Shown: one piece after another, positions 1 through 6,617 of the stretch
Layout: each line of letters opens with the position of its first letter
Position numbering within the stretch: the stretch's first letter is position 1
Assembly (NCBI GenBank): GCA_011389755.1
Contig: JAABTR010000006.1
Location: 1-13,433, forward strand
Direction: 5' to 3'
Source: Deltaproteobacteria bacterium
GTDB lineage: Bacteria; Myxococcota_A; Polyangia; JAAYKL01
DNA: 13,433 nt
Program-made: the position numbers and the translations under genes
Notes under the pieces: generated by a model
Told to the model about the DNA's origin: nothing
The model's database searches: none
Seen by the model: the letters and a program-made list of their open reading frames with translations, nothing else

Positions 1-11
1 GTGAATCCAAT

Positions 12-40
12 TTGGCGTTTTATCGCAATTTTCATATAAA
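12..40 (+). promoter_or_regulatory. candidate sigma-70 promoter for the oxidoreductase gene
   Basis: TTGGCG at 12-17 (4 of 6 matches to the -35 consensus) is followed after 17 bp by TATAAA at 35-40 (5 of 6 matches to -10). It lies in a markedly AT-rich stretch, unlike the GC-rich genes around it. Transcription would start near 47 and give a leader of about 137 nt before the ATG at 184. This is a consensus match only. The rest of 1-183 holds no convincing gene. Confidence 0.35.
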
Positions 41-183
41 TTTTAAAACCTTTGGCATTAGCTACAAACGCTGTAGACAATTTATATCAACGGGTCTTTT
101 TTTGTCAGCCCCACACCAGACTGTCAAGAACGGCGACTCGCGTGTTGCATCCACGGGCCACATATCCTAATCCCTACCTCATC

Positions 184-1284
184 ATGGTTGAACGCACTCT
201 CGTCGTTATCGGTGCGCCTCGCCGAAACGGTTACACTCGAGATCTCTCGAACCATCTCATTCGCGGCCTTGAGCGAGGCGGCACCCAAATCGATGTGCTC
301 GATCTCGCCGACCAGAACATCGCCCTGTGCAGGGGATGTTATGGCTGCTGGGGGCCGGCGCGCCCAGGCCGCTGCGTTCAAAATGACGACATGGCCAGCG
401 CACTCGACAGATATTCTCTCGCGTCGCTCGTCGTCTGGGTGACGCCTGTTTATTATTATTCATTCTCAGCGCTGACGAAAACCTTCATCGAGCGGCTCTT
501 GCCCCTCACCCGCCCGTCCCCTTCTATCGGCCCGACTCTAAAACTCGTTAAAAACGCCCTGCGCAGCCCTGAAACCATGCCGCGAAAAATGGCGCTGCTC
601 GCGGTGGCGGCGCACCGAGATCCGCGCACCTTCGACGGTGTTACAAAAACCTTCGAGCTGGTGGCCGAGGGCATGGGCGCCGAACCGGTGGGAATTTTAC
701 TTCGGCCGGAGAGCTACTTTATGGACTTCCCCGCGAGCAAGCCGGTCACCATGAAGAGGGTTCAAACCGCGGCGGAGACCGCGGGCTTCGAGCTCGCCCG
801 AGAAGGCCGGGTCAGCGCCGAGACCCAAAGGCGCGTCTCCACCCCGCTGACCCGAAACGACGACACCTTCAACAGACATTTCGAGACGTACTGGGCCATC
901 GCCAAAGAGGTCGGATCGAGCGGCTCCGATCGAAAAAAAATCACAGAGGCCGCCGCTCGAGATCTCAGGATACTGATGCCCGAGCTCGTCGCGTGCTTCG
1001 ACCCAAAGGCGGCCGGCGACCTCGTCGCGGTCATCCACTTCGCTTTTTCGGGGAAGCAGGCCGGAGACTGGGCCGTGCATATATCCGGCGGCACGTGCTG
1101 CCTCGCATCTGGACAACCGGCCGATTGGGACACCCGCGTTTCCTGCGACTCAAAAACCTTTGTCGACATCATGCTGCAAAAAGTCGATCCCCGAGGGGCG
1201 ATGGCAAAAGGTGCGCTCGAGCTCACAGGCGATCGGCGATTGTTCTCGCGTTTCCGGCGACTGTTCCCTCCCCCGTCGACCTGA
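184..1284 (+). CDS. NAD(P)H-dependent FMN oxidoreductase with C-terminal SCP2-like domain
   Basis: The predicted protein has 366 residues. Residues about 4-210 form a flavodoxin-like fold of the NADPH-dependent FMN reductase / multimeric flavodoxin type. After a first beta strand comes the phosphate-binding loop GAPRRNGYTRDL, then a cysteine cluster CRGCYGC (C49, C52, C55, with C64 nearby). A second strand and TPVYYYSFSALTKTFIER complete the pattern of flavin reductases in this family. Residues about 258-362 resemble an SCP2 sterol-carrier domain: a helix with PELVACFDP, then strands AVIHFAF and WAVHISGG, then a helix ending in AKGALELTGD. An open frame extends upstream to a TTG at 52, but those 44 codons are AT-rich and precede the first strand of the fold, so I chose the ATG at 184. 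No good ribosome binding site precedes either start. A redox enzyme that binds a hydrophobic ligand is a plausible inference; substrate and product are unknown. Confidence 0.8.
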   Translation: MVERTLVVIGAPRRNGYTRDLSNHLIRGLERGGTQIDVLDLADQNIALCRGCYGCWGPARPGRCVQNDDMASALDRYSLASLVVWVTPVYYYSFSALTKTFIERLLPLTRPSPSIGPTLKLVKNALRSPETMPRKMALLAVAAHRDPRTFDGVTKTFELVAEGMGAEPVGILLRPESYFMDFPASKPVTMKRVQTAAETAGFELAREGRVSAETQRRVSTPLTRNDDTFNRHFETYWAIAKEVGSSGSDRKKITEAAARDLRILMPELVACFDPKAAGDLVAVIHFAFSGKQAGDWAVHISGGTCCLASGQPADWDTRVSCDSKTFVDIMLQKVDPRGAMAKGALELTGDRRLFSRFRRLFPPPST

Positions 1285-1445
1285 CCCCGACGAGGAGCTC
1301 AATTTGTTCGGATGCAAATATGTCACCATCAATCTACGAAAAAGAGCTTTTATCGCCATACTGGCACTGATTCTTTGGTGATGCTCGATAAGCCCCCTTT
1401 TGCCTCCCGCCGAATTCCACCCTGCCTGGCATTAACCTTACACCT

Positions 1446-1474
1446 TTGAAATCTAGAGGTTTCACAAACAGAAT
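1446..1474 (+). promoter_or_regulatory. candidate promoter with overlapping inverted repeat, ECF sigma gene
   Basis: TTGAAA at 1446-1451 (5 of 6) and CAGAAT at 1469-1474 (4 of 6) are separated by 17 bp. An inverted repeat with TGAAA and TTTCA arms (1447-1464) covers the -35 and most of the spacer, where a repressor could bind. The leader to the ATG at 1571 would be about 90 nt. This is a consensus match only, and I see no clear ECF-type autoregulatory promoter. Confidence 0.3.
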
Positions 1475-1559
1475 CCACACCTCCTGCTTGCCTCTTTACC
1501 GCCCAAAGAACCCGCGGCACAGCGTTTGCATAACATCGGTCCCATGAACCGAGCAAACC

Positions 1560-1563
1560 AGGA
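1560..1563 (+). promoter_or_regulatory. ribosome binding site that decides the sigma factor start
   Basis: AGGA lies 7 nt before the ATG at 1571. The two upstream in-frame starts, TTG 1526 and ATG 1544, lack a comparable site, so 1571 is preferred. Confidence 0.6.
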
Positions 1564-1570
1564 AATACCC

Positions 1571-2122
1571 ATGAACGCCGAACGCGAGAACCTTCGAGAC
1601 ACCATTTGCGAGCAGATTCCGAGTCTGTCTCAACTGGCAAACTGGTACACGCGAGACCCGATAGAGGCCGAAGATCTGGTGCAAGACACCCTCGTTTTGG
1701 CCCTTCGTTTTTCGGACACTTACAACCAGGGGACCAATCTCAAAGCCTGGCTGTCTCGGGTCATGCGCAACCGGTTCATCAGCGCCTCTCGCAGACGCTC
1801 CCTCGAGCGCAGAGTCTTCGACCTCGAGGGAAAACATGCCCTCAGCGACTGGTGCATCGGAGAGATGGGGCGCAAGAGCATGGCCGCCGACGGCGGCGTC
1901 CACAGGGACAACGGCTTCTCGGATCCGGTGGTCCGGGCTCTCGATGAGCTCAAACCCGAGTTTCGGCAGATCGTCTGGCTATGTGACGTGGAGGGGTTGT
2001 CCTACGCTGACGCAGCCCAAAAGGCGAACTGCCCGCTCGGCACAGTCATGTCCCGTCTGCACCGAGGTCGCCGCACTCTGAAGGCGCAGCTGACCTCGTG
2101 CGAGGAGCTCGCCGCTGCGTGA
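1571..2122 (+). CDS. ECF (extracytoplasmic function) RNA polymerase sigma factor
   Basis: The product is a 183-residue protein of normal ECF length. Region 2 spans about residues 15-80: AEDLVQDTLVLAL in region 2.1/2.2, then NLKAWLSRVMRNRFISASRRR in 2.3/2.4. Region 4 spans about 118-174 and has the usual ALDELKPEFRQIVWLCDVEGLSY helix start and the CPLGTVMSRLHRGRR recognition helix. The linker (about 84-117) is polar and of ordinary length, and there is no C-terminal SnoaL-like extension. The protein would direct RNA polymerase to a specific promoter set under stress. No anti-sigma factor gene follows: the next gene is convergent, with only 3 bp between stops. Control must therefore come from elsewhere, from transcription, or from an unlinked anti-sigma factor. 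The ECF subgroup cannot be assigned by eye. Confidence 0.92.
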   Translation: MNAERENLRDTICEQIPSLSQLANWYTRDPIEAEDLVQDTLVLALRFSDTYNQGTNLKAWLSRVMRNRFISASRRRSLERRVFDLEGKHALSDWCIGEMGRKSMAADGGVHRDNGFSDPVVRALDELKPEFRQIVWLCDVEGLSYADAAQKANCPLGTVMSRLHRGRRTLKAQLTSCEELAAA

Positions 2123-2125
2123 TCC

Positions 2126-2497
2126 TTACCTTGGACAATAGCGCGCCCGAGAAAGATCATTTTCCCAAACTTCACAGCTCACGAGGGTCAAACGCGGAGA
2201 GGGAAGTCTGCCCGCTACGGAATCCCCAATCACCTTCGCGAGGTTCTCGGCGGACGGGTTGAGCTCGTCGAAAGGCTCGACTTCGTTGATGTGCTGGTGG
2301 TCGAAAGGCTTGATGGCCTCAGCTATCAACGCGTCGAGGTCGTGGAAGTCCAAAACCATCCCGCAGTCATCGAGCTTTTCGGTTCGCAGGCAAACCCTGA
2401 CCCTCCAGTTATGGCCATGCAAACGCTCACATTTTCCTTCGTATCCTCGGAGCTGGTGTGACGCGGAAAACACCTTATCTCTGCAAATCTCGAACAT
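2126..2497 (-). CDS. queD: 6-carboxy-5,6,7,8-tetrahydropterin synthase (QueD/PTPS family)
   Basis: The 123-residue protein belongs to the 6-pyruvoyltetrahydropterin synthase family. QueD converts 7,8-dihydroneopterin triphosphate to 6-carboxytetrahydropterin in the cytoplasm, the second step towards queuosine and other 7-deazapurines. Visible signatures are FSASH with zinc ligand H14, and the QueD-type CxxxHGH motif with catalytic C23 and zinc ligands H27 and H29. GMVLDFHDL follows, then DHQH (D66, H67), PSAEN (E84) and VWEN (E112). An in-frame ATG at 2530 would add 11 residues. I prefer 2497 because family members usually begin at this MFEI-like strand, and because the 2530 ATG is buried in a 7-bp hairpin. 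Neither start has a clear Shine-Dalgarno site. The gene stands alone, with no queC, queE or queF in the window. The cysteine spacing argues against eukaryotic-type PTPS and against the folate-pathway PTPS-III. Confidence 0.92.
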   Translation of the reverse strand: MFEICRDKVFSASHQLRGYEGKCERLHGHNWRVRVCLRTEKLDDCGMVLDFHDLDALIAEAIKPFDHQHINEVEPFDELNPSAENLAKVIGDSVAGRLPSPRLTLVSCEVWENDLSRARYCPR

Positions 2498-2527
2498 CTT
2501 GCCGTATCTTTCGCTGCATTCGTTCCC

Positions 2528-2546
2528 CATCGGCTACGGGCCGATG
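2528..2546 (-). promoter_or_regulatory. hairpin in the queD leader
   Basis: CATCGGC (2528-2534) and GCCGATG (2540-2546) are perfect 7-bp arms around a 5-nt loop. If transcription starts near 2549, this hairpin forms the very 5' end of the queD transcript. It would occlude an ATG at 2530, which supports translation starting at 2497. It could instead be a DNA operator. Confidence 0.45.
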
Positions 2547-2555
2547 AGATTCCGA

Positions 2556-2586
2556 AGTATATGAGGGCTCCCTCACTCGATGTCAA
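2556..2586 (-). promoter_or_regulatory. candidate queD promoter with 19-bp spacer and central dyad (MerR-like layout)
   Basis: On the minus strand a perfect TTGACA (-35, positions 2586-2581) and TATACT (-10, 5 of 6, positions 2561-2556) are separated by 19 bp. The spacer holds a perfect hyphenated dyad, TGAGGG and CCCTCA around 2 bp (2562-2575). Long spacers with a dyad between -35 and -10 are characteristic of promoters activated by MerR-family regulators. No MerR gene is present in the window, so the regulator is inferred. Confidence 0.5.
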
Positions 2587-2658
2587 CATCGGCGCCGACC
2601 CAGCTGCCGGGTCGCCATTTTGTCTCTTTCTTTCCGACAACCGGGCCTCGCTTTCAAC

Positions 2659-2677
2659 AAAAAAAAGGGCGAAGCCC
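2659..2677 (-). terminator. leftward rho-independent terminator-like hairpin
   Basis: Read on the minus strand, GGGC-TTC-GCCC (2677-2667) is followed directly by eight T residues (2666-2659). The stem is only 4 bp but all G-C. It lies upstream of the queD promoter candidate with no leftward gene before it. It may stop antisense transcription coming from the gene at 2868, or attenuate a longer queD transcript. Confidence 0.45.
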
Positions 2678-2759
2678 ACAGGTGTTTTCACAAAATATCG
2701 CTTAACTGTACGTTATCGCTCGTAATAATCGGCAGCTTGACCGCGCGCTTTGTTTGTTA

Positions 2760-2789
2760 TTGAAACCAAAGCGCTTTGACTGTTACACT
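2760..2789 (+). promoter_or_regulatory. candidate promoter of the AgmX/PglI-dsbD operon with palindromic operator
   Basis: TTGAAA at 2760-2765 (5 of 6) and TACACT at 2784-2789 (4 of 6) are separated by 18 bp. A perfect 12-bp palindrome, CAAAGCGCTTTG (2767-2778), lies in the spacer, where a dimeric repressor could bind. An overlapping alternative is TTGACT at 2776-2781 with TTAAAA at 2801-2806 (19-bp spacer). The choice between them is uncertain. Confidence 0.3.
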
Positions 2790-2812
2790 TCCCATCGACC
2801 TTAAAATACTGA

Positions 2813-2830
2813 GTATCCCCGCAAGGATAC
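2813..2830 (+). promoter_or_regulatory. leader hairpin upstream of the AgmX/PglI-like gene
   Basis: GTATCC (2813-2818) and GGATAC (2825-2830) form a perfect 6-bp stem with a 6-nt loop. It sits in the expected untranslated leader, 22 nt before the Shine-Dalgarno site. There is no following T-run, so it is not an intrinsic terminator. Confidence 0.35.
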
Positions 2831-2852
2831 ATGACTTCGGGAGAAGCGCCTC

Positions 2853-2859
2853 AAGGAGG
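2853..2859 (+). promoter_or_regulatory. strong Shine-Dalgarno site, AgmX/PglI-like gene
   Basis: AAGGAGG lies 8 nt before the GTG at 2868. It is the best ribosome binding site in the window and fixes this non-ATG start. Confidence 0.8.
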
Positions 2860-2867
2860 GTGGTCTA

Positions 2868-4040
2868 GTGAAAGACAGCGAACTGATTGCCAGCACCAAA
2901 AACACAAACAAACCTATCGATCCGGCTGATATGTCCCTTGAGGATCTGCTCAGAGCCGACCTCGCGCAAGACCCGAAGCCCCCCCGGCGAGCCGCAGAAG
3001 GTCGCGATGATGAACCGGGATCGGGCCTCGTAAAACTCGCCGAGATGGTTGCGAAATCCGCCCAGGATCCATCGGGCTCCTTTCAAACGGTCTCGTCGAC
3101 CCCGCCGCCGGCCATGCTCACCCCCCCCACAGGGGTGCCGGTTTCCGAAACGATCCCCGCCCCGGCGCCGCCCCCAAAATCATCGGCAGGCATCATTTTC
3201 GCGGCCCTGGTGATCGCGGGCGCCGTCTTGGGCGGATTCTATCTCATAGCCAACAAGCAGCAGCCTGAGCCCCCGCAGCAGCTGGCTTCGACGCCTCCCG
3301 TCGAAAATGACAACGTTTACGCGCAAGGCGACCGGGAAAAGCCCGCCGGAGAAGAACTGGCGGCAAAAATGGGCTCCATGGAAAATGAAGACAACGCGCG
3401 AGCCGTCGAGGCTCCCGCGAAAGCAGAGCCTCAAAAAGCACCCGCCGAAACGCCCGCTGAAGACGGAAGCGCAGGCGGAGAGGACGCGACGAGCCCAGCG
3501 TCCGATGCCAAGCTTGATGAGACCCGCGCAGAAAAAAAAGAAGCTCGCCCTGAGCGCACAAAGAGCGCCCCTCGCGAGGCAACCGCTAACAAAAAACAGC
3601 GCTCGCAAGCTGCTCCCAAAAGCGCATCTACCGCTATAAAAGACGAGCCGCAAAAGAAAACAAGCCCCGCCGCCGAATCCCAAAAAGACGGCTCGGAGGA
3701 TCTCGACGCGCTCCTGGGCGGGCCCAAGAAGAAGGCCCGGTCGGCCCGCAAGCCGGCCTCGCAGCAGCCGGCCGGGCTCTCCACGCCCGACCGCCAACAG
3801 GTCAAGCAAGCGATGGCCCCCGTGGCCCGCAAAGCTCAGATGTGCTCGAAATACTCCACGGGAACCATTCAGCTCAAGCTCGTGGTGAACAACAGTGGTC
3901 GCGTGGTCAGCTCGAAGGCGCTCGGGCCGTTCGCCGGCACCAACGCCGGCAAATGCGTCGAAATGTTGGCTCGCACGGCGAAGTTCCCCAACTTCTCAGA
4001 GCCGAGCTTCACCGTAAATTACCCCATCATACTCAAGTAA
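2868..4040 (+). CDS. single-pass envelope protein with AgmX/PglI-type (TonB-like) C-terminal domain
   Basis: The protein has 390 residues and starts at a GTG behind a strong Shine-Dalgarno site. Residues 1-105 are cytoplasmic, acidic then proline-rich, with a short helix SLEDLLRADL. One transmembrane segment spans about 106-128. A long Ala/Pro/Glu/Lys-rich disordered stretch follows (about 130-305), as in TonB and TolA spacers, including SEDLDALLGG (276-285). The C-terminal 75 residues carry TGTIQLKLVVNNSGRVVSS, then a helix GKCVEMLARTAKFP and the strand FTVNYPIIL. That arrangement matches the AgmX/PglI C-terminal domain found in many myxobacterial proteins, named after gliding-motility factors. 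Two cysteines, C326 and C363, flank the first strands and could form a disulfide. DsbD is encoded 41 bp downstream, probably in the same transcript. A role in spanning the periplasm is likely; gliding itself cannot be concluded. Confidence 0.8.
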   Translation: MKDSELIASTKNTNKPIDPADMSLEDLLRADLAQDPKPPRRAAEGRDDEPGSGLVKLAEMVAKSAQDPSGSFQTVSSTPPPAMLTPPTGVPVSETIPAPAPPPKSSAGIIFAALVIAGAVLGGFYLIANKQQPEPPQQLASTPPVENDNVYAQGDREKPAGEELAAKMGSMENEDNARAVEAPAKAEPQKAPAETPAEDGSAGGEDATSPASDAKLDETRAEKKEARPERTKSAPREATANKKQRSQAAPKSASTAIKDEPQKKTSPAAESQKDGSEDLDALLGGPKKKARSARKPASQQPAGLSTPDRQQVKQAMAPVARKAQMCSKYSTGTIQLKLVVNNSGRVVSSKALGPFAGTNAGKCVEMLARTAKFPNFSEPSFTVNYPIILK

Positions 4041-4081
4041 AACTCGACGCATCGCGCGTTTCCTGGCAACTTGGGGCGAGC

Positions 4082-6607
4082 ATGAAAAGTCTCATCAATC
4101 GATTCACTTTGTCTGTTACGCTCATTTTCATCGTGCTCATGTCCGGCCCGGCGGCTTCTGCCGCCCCCGAAGTCGAGCTAGAAGCCCAGGTGAAACGTTC
4201 GCCGGCCCGGGCAGGCGAGCTGATTCTGGTGGAGTTTTTGGCTGAGATACCCTCGGGATATCATCTGTACAGCATGACCCAGATACCCGGTGGCGGCCGT
4301 GCACTCCAAATCAAACAAATCTCGAACGCTCTCGCGCCAAAGGGGCCTTGGCATGCTCCGGCCCCCCGCATCGAGATGGACCCCAACTTCGAAAAGCTCG
4401 TGGAGTACCACGAAGATGAGGTCACATACGCGCGCCTGTTCGAAATATCGAAGGAGCTCGCCCCCGGAAAACACCAGGCGACGTTCCAAGTGCGCGGTCA
4501 GATTTGCGACGACGCAGGCTGCCTTGCGTTTGAAAAACCTGTCGATGCTCCATTTGTCGTCGAGCAAGGAGCGACGCGCGCAGCCCGCACAAGTTCCTGG
4601 CAGCTCGAAGGAGAAGCCTTCCCCGAGGATCGCCCCCCTCCCACGTCCCTCAAAAGCTTGACAGGGGGCGATGATGTCCCGCCGATGGGTGGGGGCCTGT
4701 TGGGCTTTTTGATCATGGCCTTTTTGGCCGGGCTGGGAGCCCTGGTCACCCCGTGCGTTTTTCCGATGATCCCTATCACGGTGAGCTTTTTTTCTAAGTA
4801 CTCGAAGGTCTCGGTCAGCCGCTCGGTGACGATGGCCACAATCTACGCCCTGTCCATCATCGCCACTTTCACCCTTATCGGCCTCGTTGTCTCGGCAGTT
4901 TTCGGCGCCGTAGGGATGCAGACGCTCTCGGCCTCCCCCTGGTTCAATCTGTTCTTGACCACTCTGCTGGTGGTTTTCTCCTTCAATCTCTTCGGGCTGT
5001 TCGAGATACAAATCCCCAGCTCCTTAATCTCGAAATCGAGCCAAAAAGAAGCCGAGCTCACCGCCGATGACGGCTCACTGGCCCACCAAGCCGCCGGCGT
5101 TTTCTTCATGGCCATCACCTTCACCTTGGTTTCGTTTACGTGCACGGTCGCCTTCATCGGTATCGTGTTGGCAGAGGCGGCCAAGGGGAACTGGTTTTAT
5201 CCAGCCGTGGGCATGCTCGCTTTTGCGGTCGCCTTTTCATTGCCATTTTTCTTTCTGGCCATCTTCCCCTCATGGGCGGACAAGCTGCGCGGCAAGGGCG
5301 GCGACTGGATGGTCGCGGTCAAGGTCTCGCTTGGTTTTTTGGAGCTCGGCGCGGCGCTCAAGTTCTTGTCCAACGTCGACCTGGTTTGGCGCTGGGAGCT
5401 GGTGACCCGGCCGCTGGTCCTGGCCGCCTGGGTCGCTATTTTCCTAGGCGCGGGGCTCTATCTTCTGCGCGTCTTCAACCTCCCTCACAGCGACACCCAA
5501 AAGCGCAGCGTCGGGCCCTTGAGGATGGGGGCCGCCCTCGTCTTCTTGGCCTTGAGCGCATACTCCTTGGGCGGCATCAGGGACACCAGGAGCATGGGGG
5601 GCTGGCTCGACGGCTGGCTGCCGCCGGCGGTCTACCCGGGCACCGAGGTCGCTGCCGACACAAGCGGCGCGGGCGAAGAACTCGCTTGGCTCAAAGACGA
5701 TATCCCCACCGCGATGACCACAGGACGAGAGCGCAGCCGACCGGTCTTCATCGACTTTACGGGCTACACGTGCACCAACTGCCGCTACATGGAAGGGGCC
5801 ATCTTTCCCAAGCCCAGTGTCCGGTCTCGACTGGAGCGCATGGTCCTCGTGGCCGCGTACACCGATGCCGACACAGAGGTCTCCCGGGCTCAACGGGACT
5901 ACCAGGTGCAGCGGTTCGAGACCGCGGCGCTGCCTTTCTACGCCGTCATAAACCCCCACGACGATTCGGTCCTCGCGACCTTCGCCAGCTCCACCAACGA
6001 CGCCTCGGAGTTCATCGATTTCTTGGACAAAGCCCTGACCGCCTTCGATCGCGTGGGGCCCGATCAAAAAGCGGCGCCGCAAACCGGCAGCGACCCAAAT
6101 TCTAGCCGAGGCGATTCAGGTTCGACACAAAGCAGCGCGCAGGCGGCGGACATCACGCTGGCCGCGGAGGGTCCGGCCATCGACTTCAGCCTCCCCACGC
6201 TCAAAGGCTCAGAAGATTTCACGTTATCCACGCTCCGAGGGCAGTGGGTCCTCGTCAACTTCTGGGCATCGTGGTGCGCACCGTGCGTCAAGGAGCTCAA
6301 AGAAGACTTTCCCGAGGCACTGAAAAACCACCCCCATGTGCGGTTCGTCACGGTGGCCTTCGACGGCGAAGAGACCATGAAAGCGGCGCTCGCGATCGCC
6401 GATGAGGCCGAGCTTTACAAAGGGATCGCGCTGCTCGGAGGCGAGGACCTCGAAGAGGCGCCGCTGCCGGACGAGCTGGACAGGGGCGCGAACCTTCCGA
6501 TGACCTACCTGATTCACCCCGCAGGGCACGTCGCCTGGCAGCGGTTCGAGTCGGTGGACGCCCAGACACTCGAACGCGTGCTCTCAAAGGCCGCTTCCAT
6601 CCAATAA
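4082..6607 (+). CDS. dsbD: DsbD thiol:disulfide interchange protein with extra C-terminal TlpA-like thioredoxin domain
   Basis: DsbD moves reducing equivalents from cytoplasmic thioredoxin across the inner membrane to periplasmic proteins. The predicted protein has 841 residues; E. coli DsbD has about 565. A signal peptide (1-27, cleavage after ASA) leads to the N-terminal alpha domain (about 30-165) with C142 and C147. The CcdA-like membrane core spans about 203-500, with PCVFPM (C225) and TFTLVSFTC (C354). The gamma thioredoxin domain (about 530-655) has CTNC (C564, C567) and cis-proline P618. A Ser/Gln/Asp-rich linker (about 657-692) joins an additional TlpA/ResA-like domain (about 695-841) with WASWCAPC (C732, C735) and cis-proline P806. 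All four cysteine pairs are present. An upstream in-frame extension to 3842 overlaps the preceding gene and lacks a signal sequence, so I chose the ATG at 4082, which has only a weak GGGGCGAG site. Confidence 0.93.
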   Translation: MKSLINRFTLSVTLIFIVLMSGPAASAAPEVELEAQVKRSPARAGELILVEFLAEIPSGYHLYSMTQIPGGGRALQIKQISNALAPKGPWHAPAPRIEMDPNFEKLVEYHEDEVTYARLFEISKELAPGKHQATFQVRGQICDDAGCLAFEKPVDAPFVVEQGATRAARTSSWQLEGEAFPEDRPPPTSLKSLTGGDDVPPMGGGLLGFLIMAFLAGLGALVTPCVFPMIPITVSFFSKYSKVSVSRSVTMATIYALSIIATFTLIGLVVSAVFGAVGMQTLSASPWFNLFLTTLLVVFSFNLFGLFEIQIPSSLISKSSQKEAELTADDGSLAHQAAGVFFMAITFTLVSFTCTVAFIGIVLAEAAKGNWFYPAVGMLAFAVAFSLPFFFLAIFPSWADKLRGKGGDWMVAVKVSLGFLELGAALKFLSNVDLVWRWELVTRPLVLAAWVAIFLGAGLYLLRVFNLPHSDTQKRSVGPLRMGAALVFLALSAYSLGGIRDTRSMGGWLDGWLPPAVYPGTEVAADTSGAGEELAWLKDDIPTAMTTGRERSRPVFIDFTGYTCTNCRYMEGAIFPKPSVRSRLERMVLVAAYTDADTEVSRAQRDYQVQRFETAALPFYAVINPHDDSVLATFASSTNDASEFIDFLDKALTAFDRVGPDQKAAPQTGSDPNSSRGDSGSTQSSAQAADITLAAEGPAIDFSLPTLKGSEDFTLSTLRGQWVLVNFWASWCAPCVKELKEDFPEALKNHPHVRFVTVAFDGEETMKAALAIADEAELYKGIALLGGEDLEEAPLPDELDRGANLPMTYLIHPAGHVAWQRFESVDAQTLERVLSKAASIQ

Positions 6608-6617
6608 GTCTCATCTC

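Larger units (their letters stand above)
1285..1570. other. intergenic region between oxidoreductase and ECF sigma gene
   Basis: No supported gene lies here. An AT-rich imperfect hairpin at 1337-1355 (AAAAG/CTTTT core, CGA/TCG outer arms, one bulge) could be a weak transcript end for the upstream gene. The right half carries the sigma gene's promoter candidate. A TTG at 1526 and an ATG at 1544 extend the sigma reading frame upstream, but the later ATG is the better start. Confidence 0.5.
2498..2867. other. structured divergent intergenic region, no gene
   Basis: This 370-bp gap between the divergent queD and AgmX/PglI-like genes has no plausible coding frame but many symmetric elements. From left to right they are a hairpin at 2528-2546, a dyad inside a promoter spacer at 2562-2575, and a 6-bp stem with CGACCC and GGGTCG arms (2596-2601 and 2609-2614). 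Further right are a leftward terminator-like hairpin at 2659-2677, a perfect 12-bp palindrome at 2767-2778 and a leader hairpin at 2813-2830. Confidence 0.6.

Noticed and set aside
3..170. Open frame from the left edge with 55 codons
   Set aside because: It is AT-rich, has no start inside the window and no recognisable motif, and it overlaps the promoter candidate. A truncated gene cannot be fully excluded.
52..183. TTG-initiated 44-residue N-terminal extension of the oxidoreductase
   Set aside because: The composition is unlike the rest of the gene and the flavodoxin fold starts only after the ATG at 184.
3180..3809. Long minus-strand open frame opposite the AgmX/PglI-like gene
   Set aside because: Its Arg/Leu/Gly-rich sequence is the complement of a low-complexity Ala/Lys/Pro coding stretch and has no domain pattern.
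3842..4081. 80-codon upstream extension of dsbD
   Set aside because: It overlaps the end of the preceding gene out of frame, and the true signal peptide starts at the ATG at 4082.
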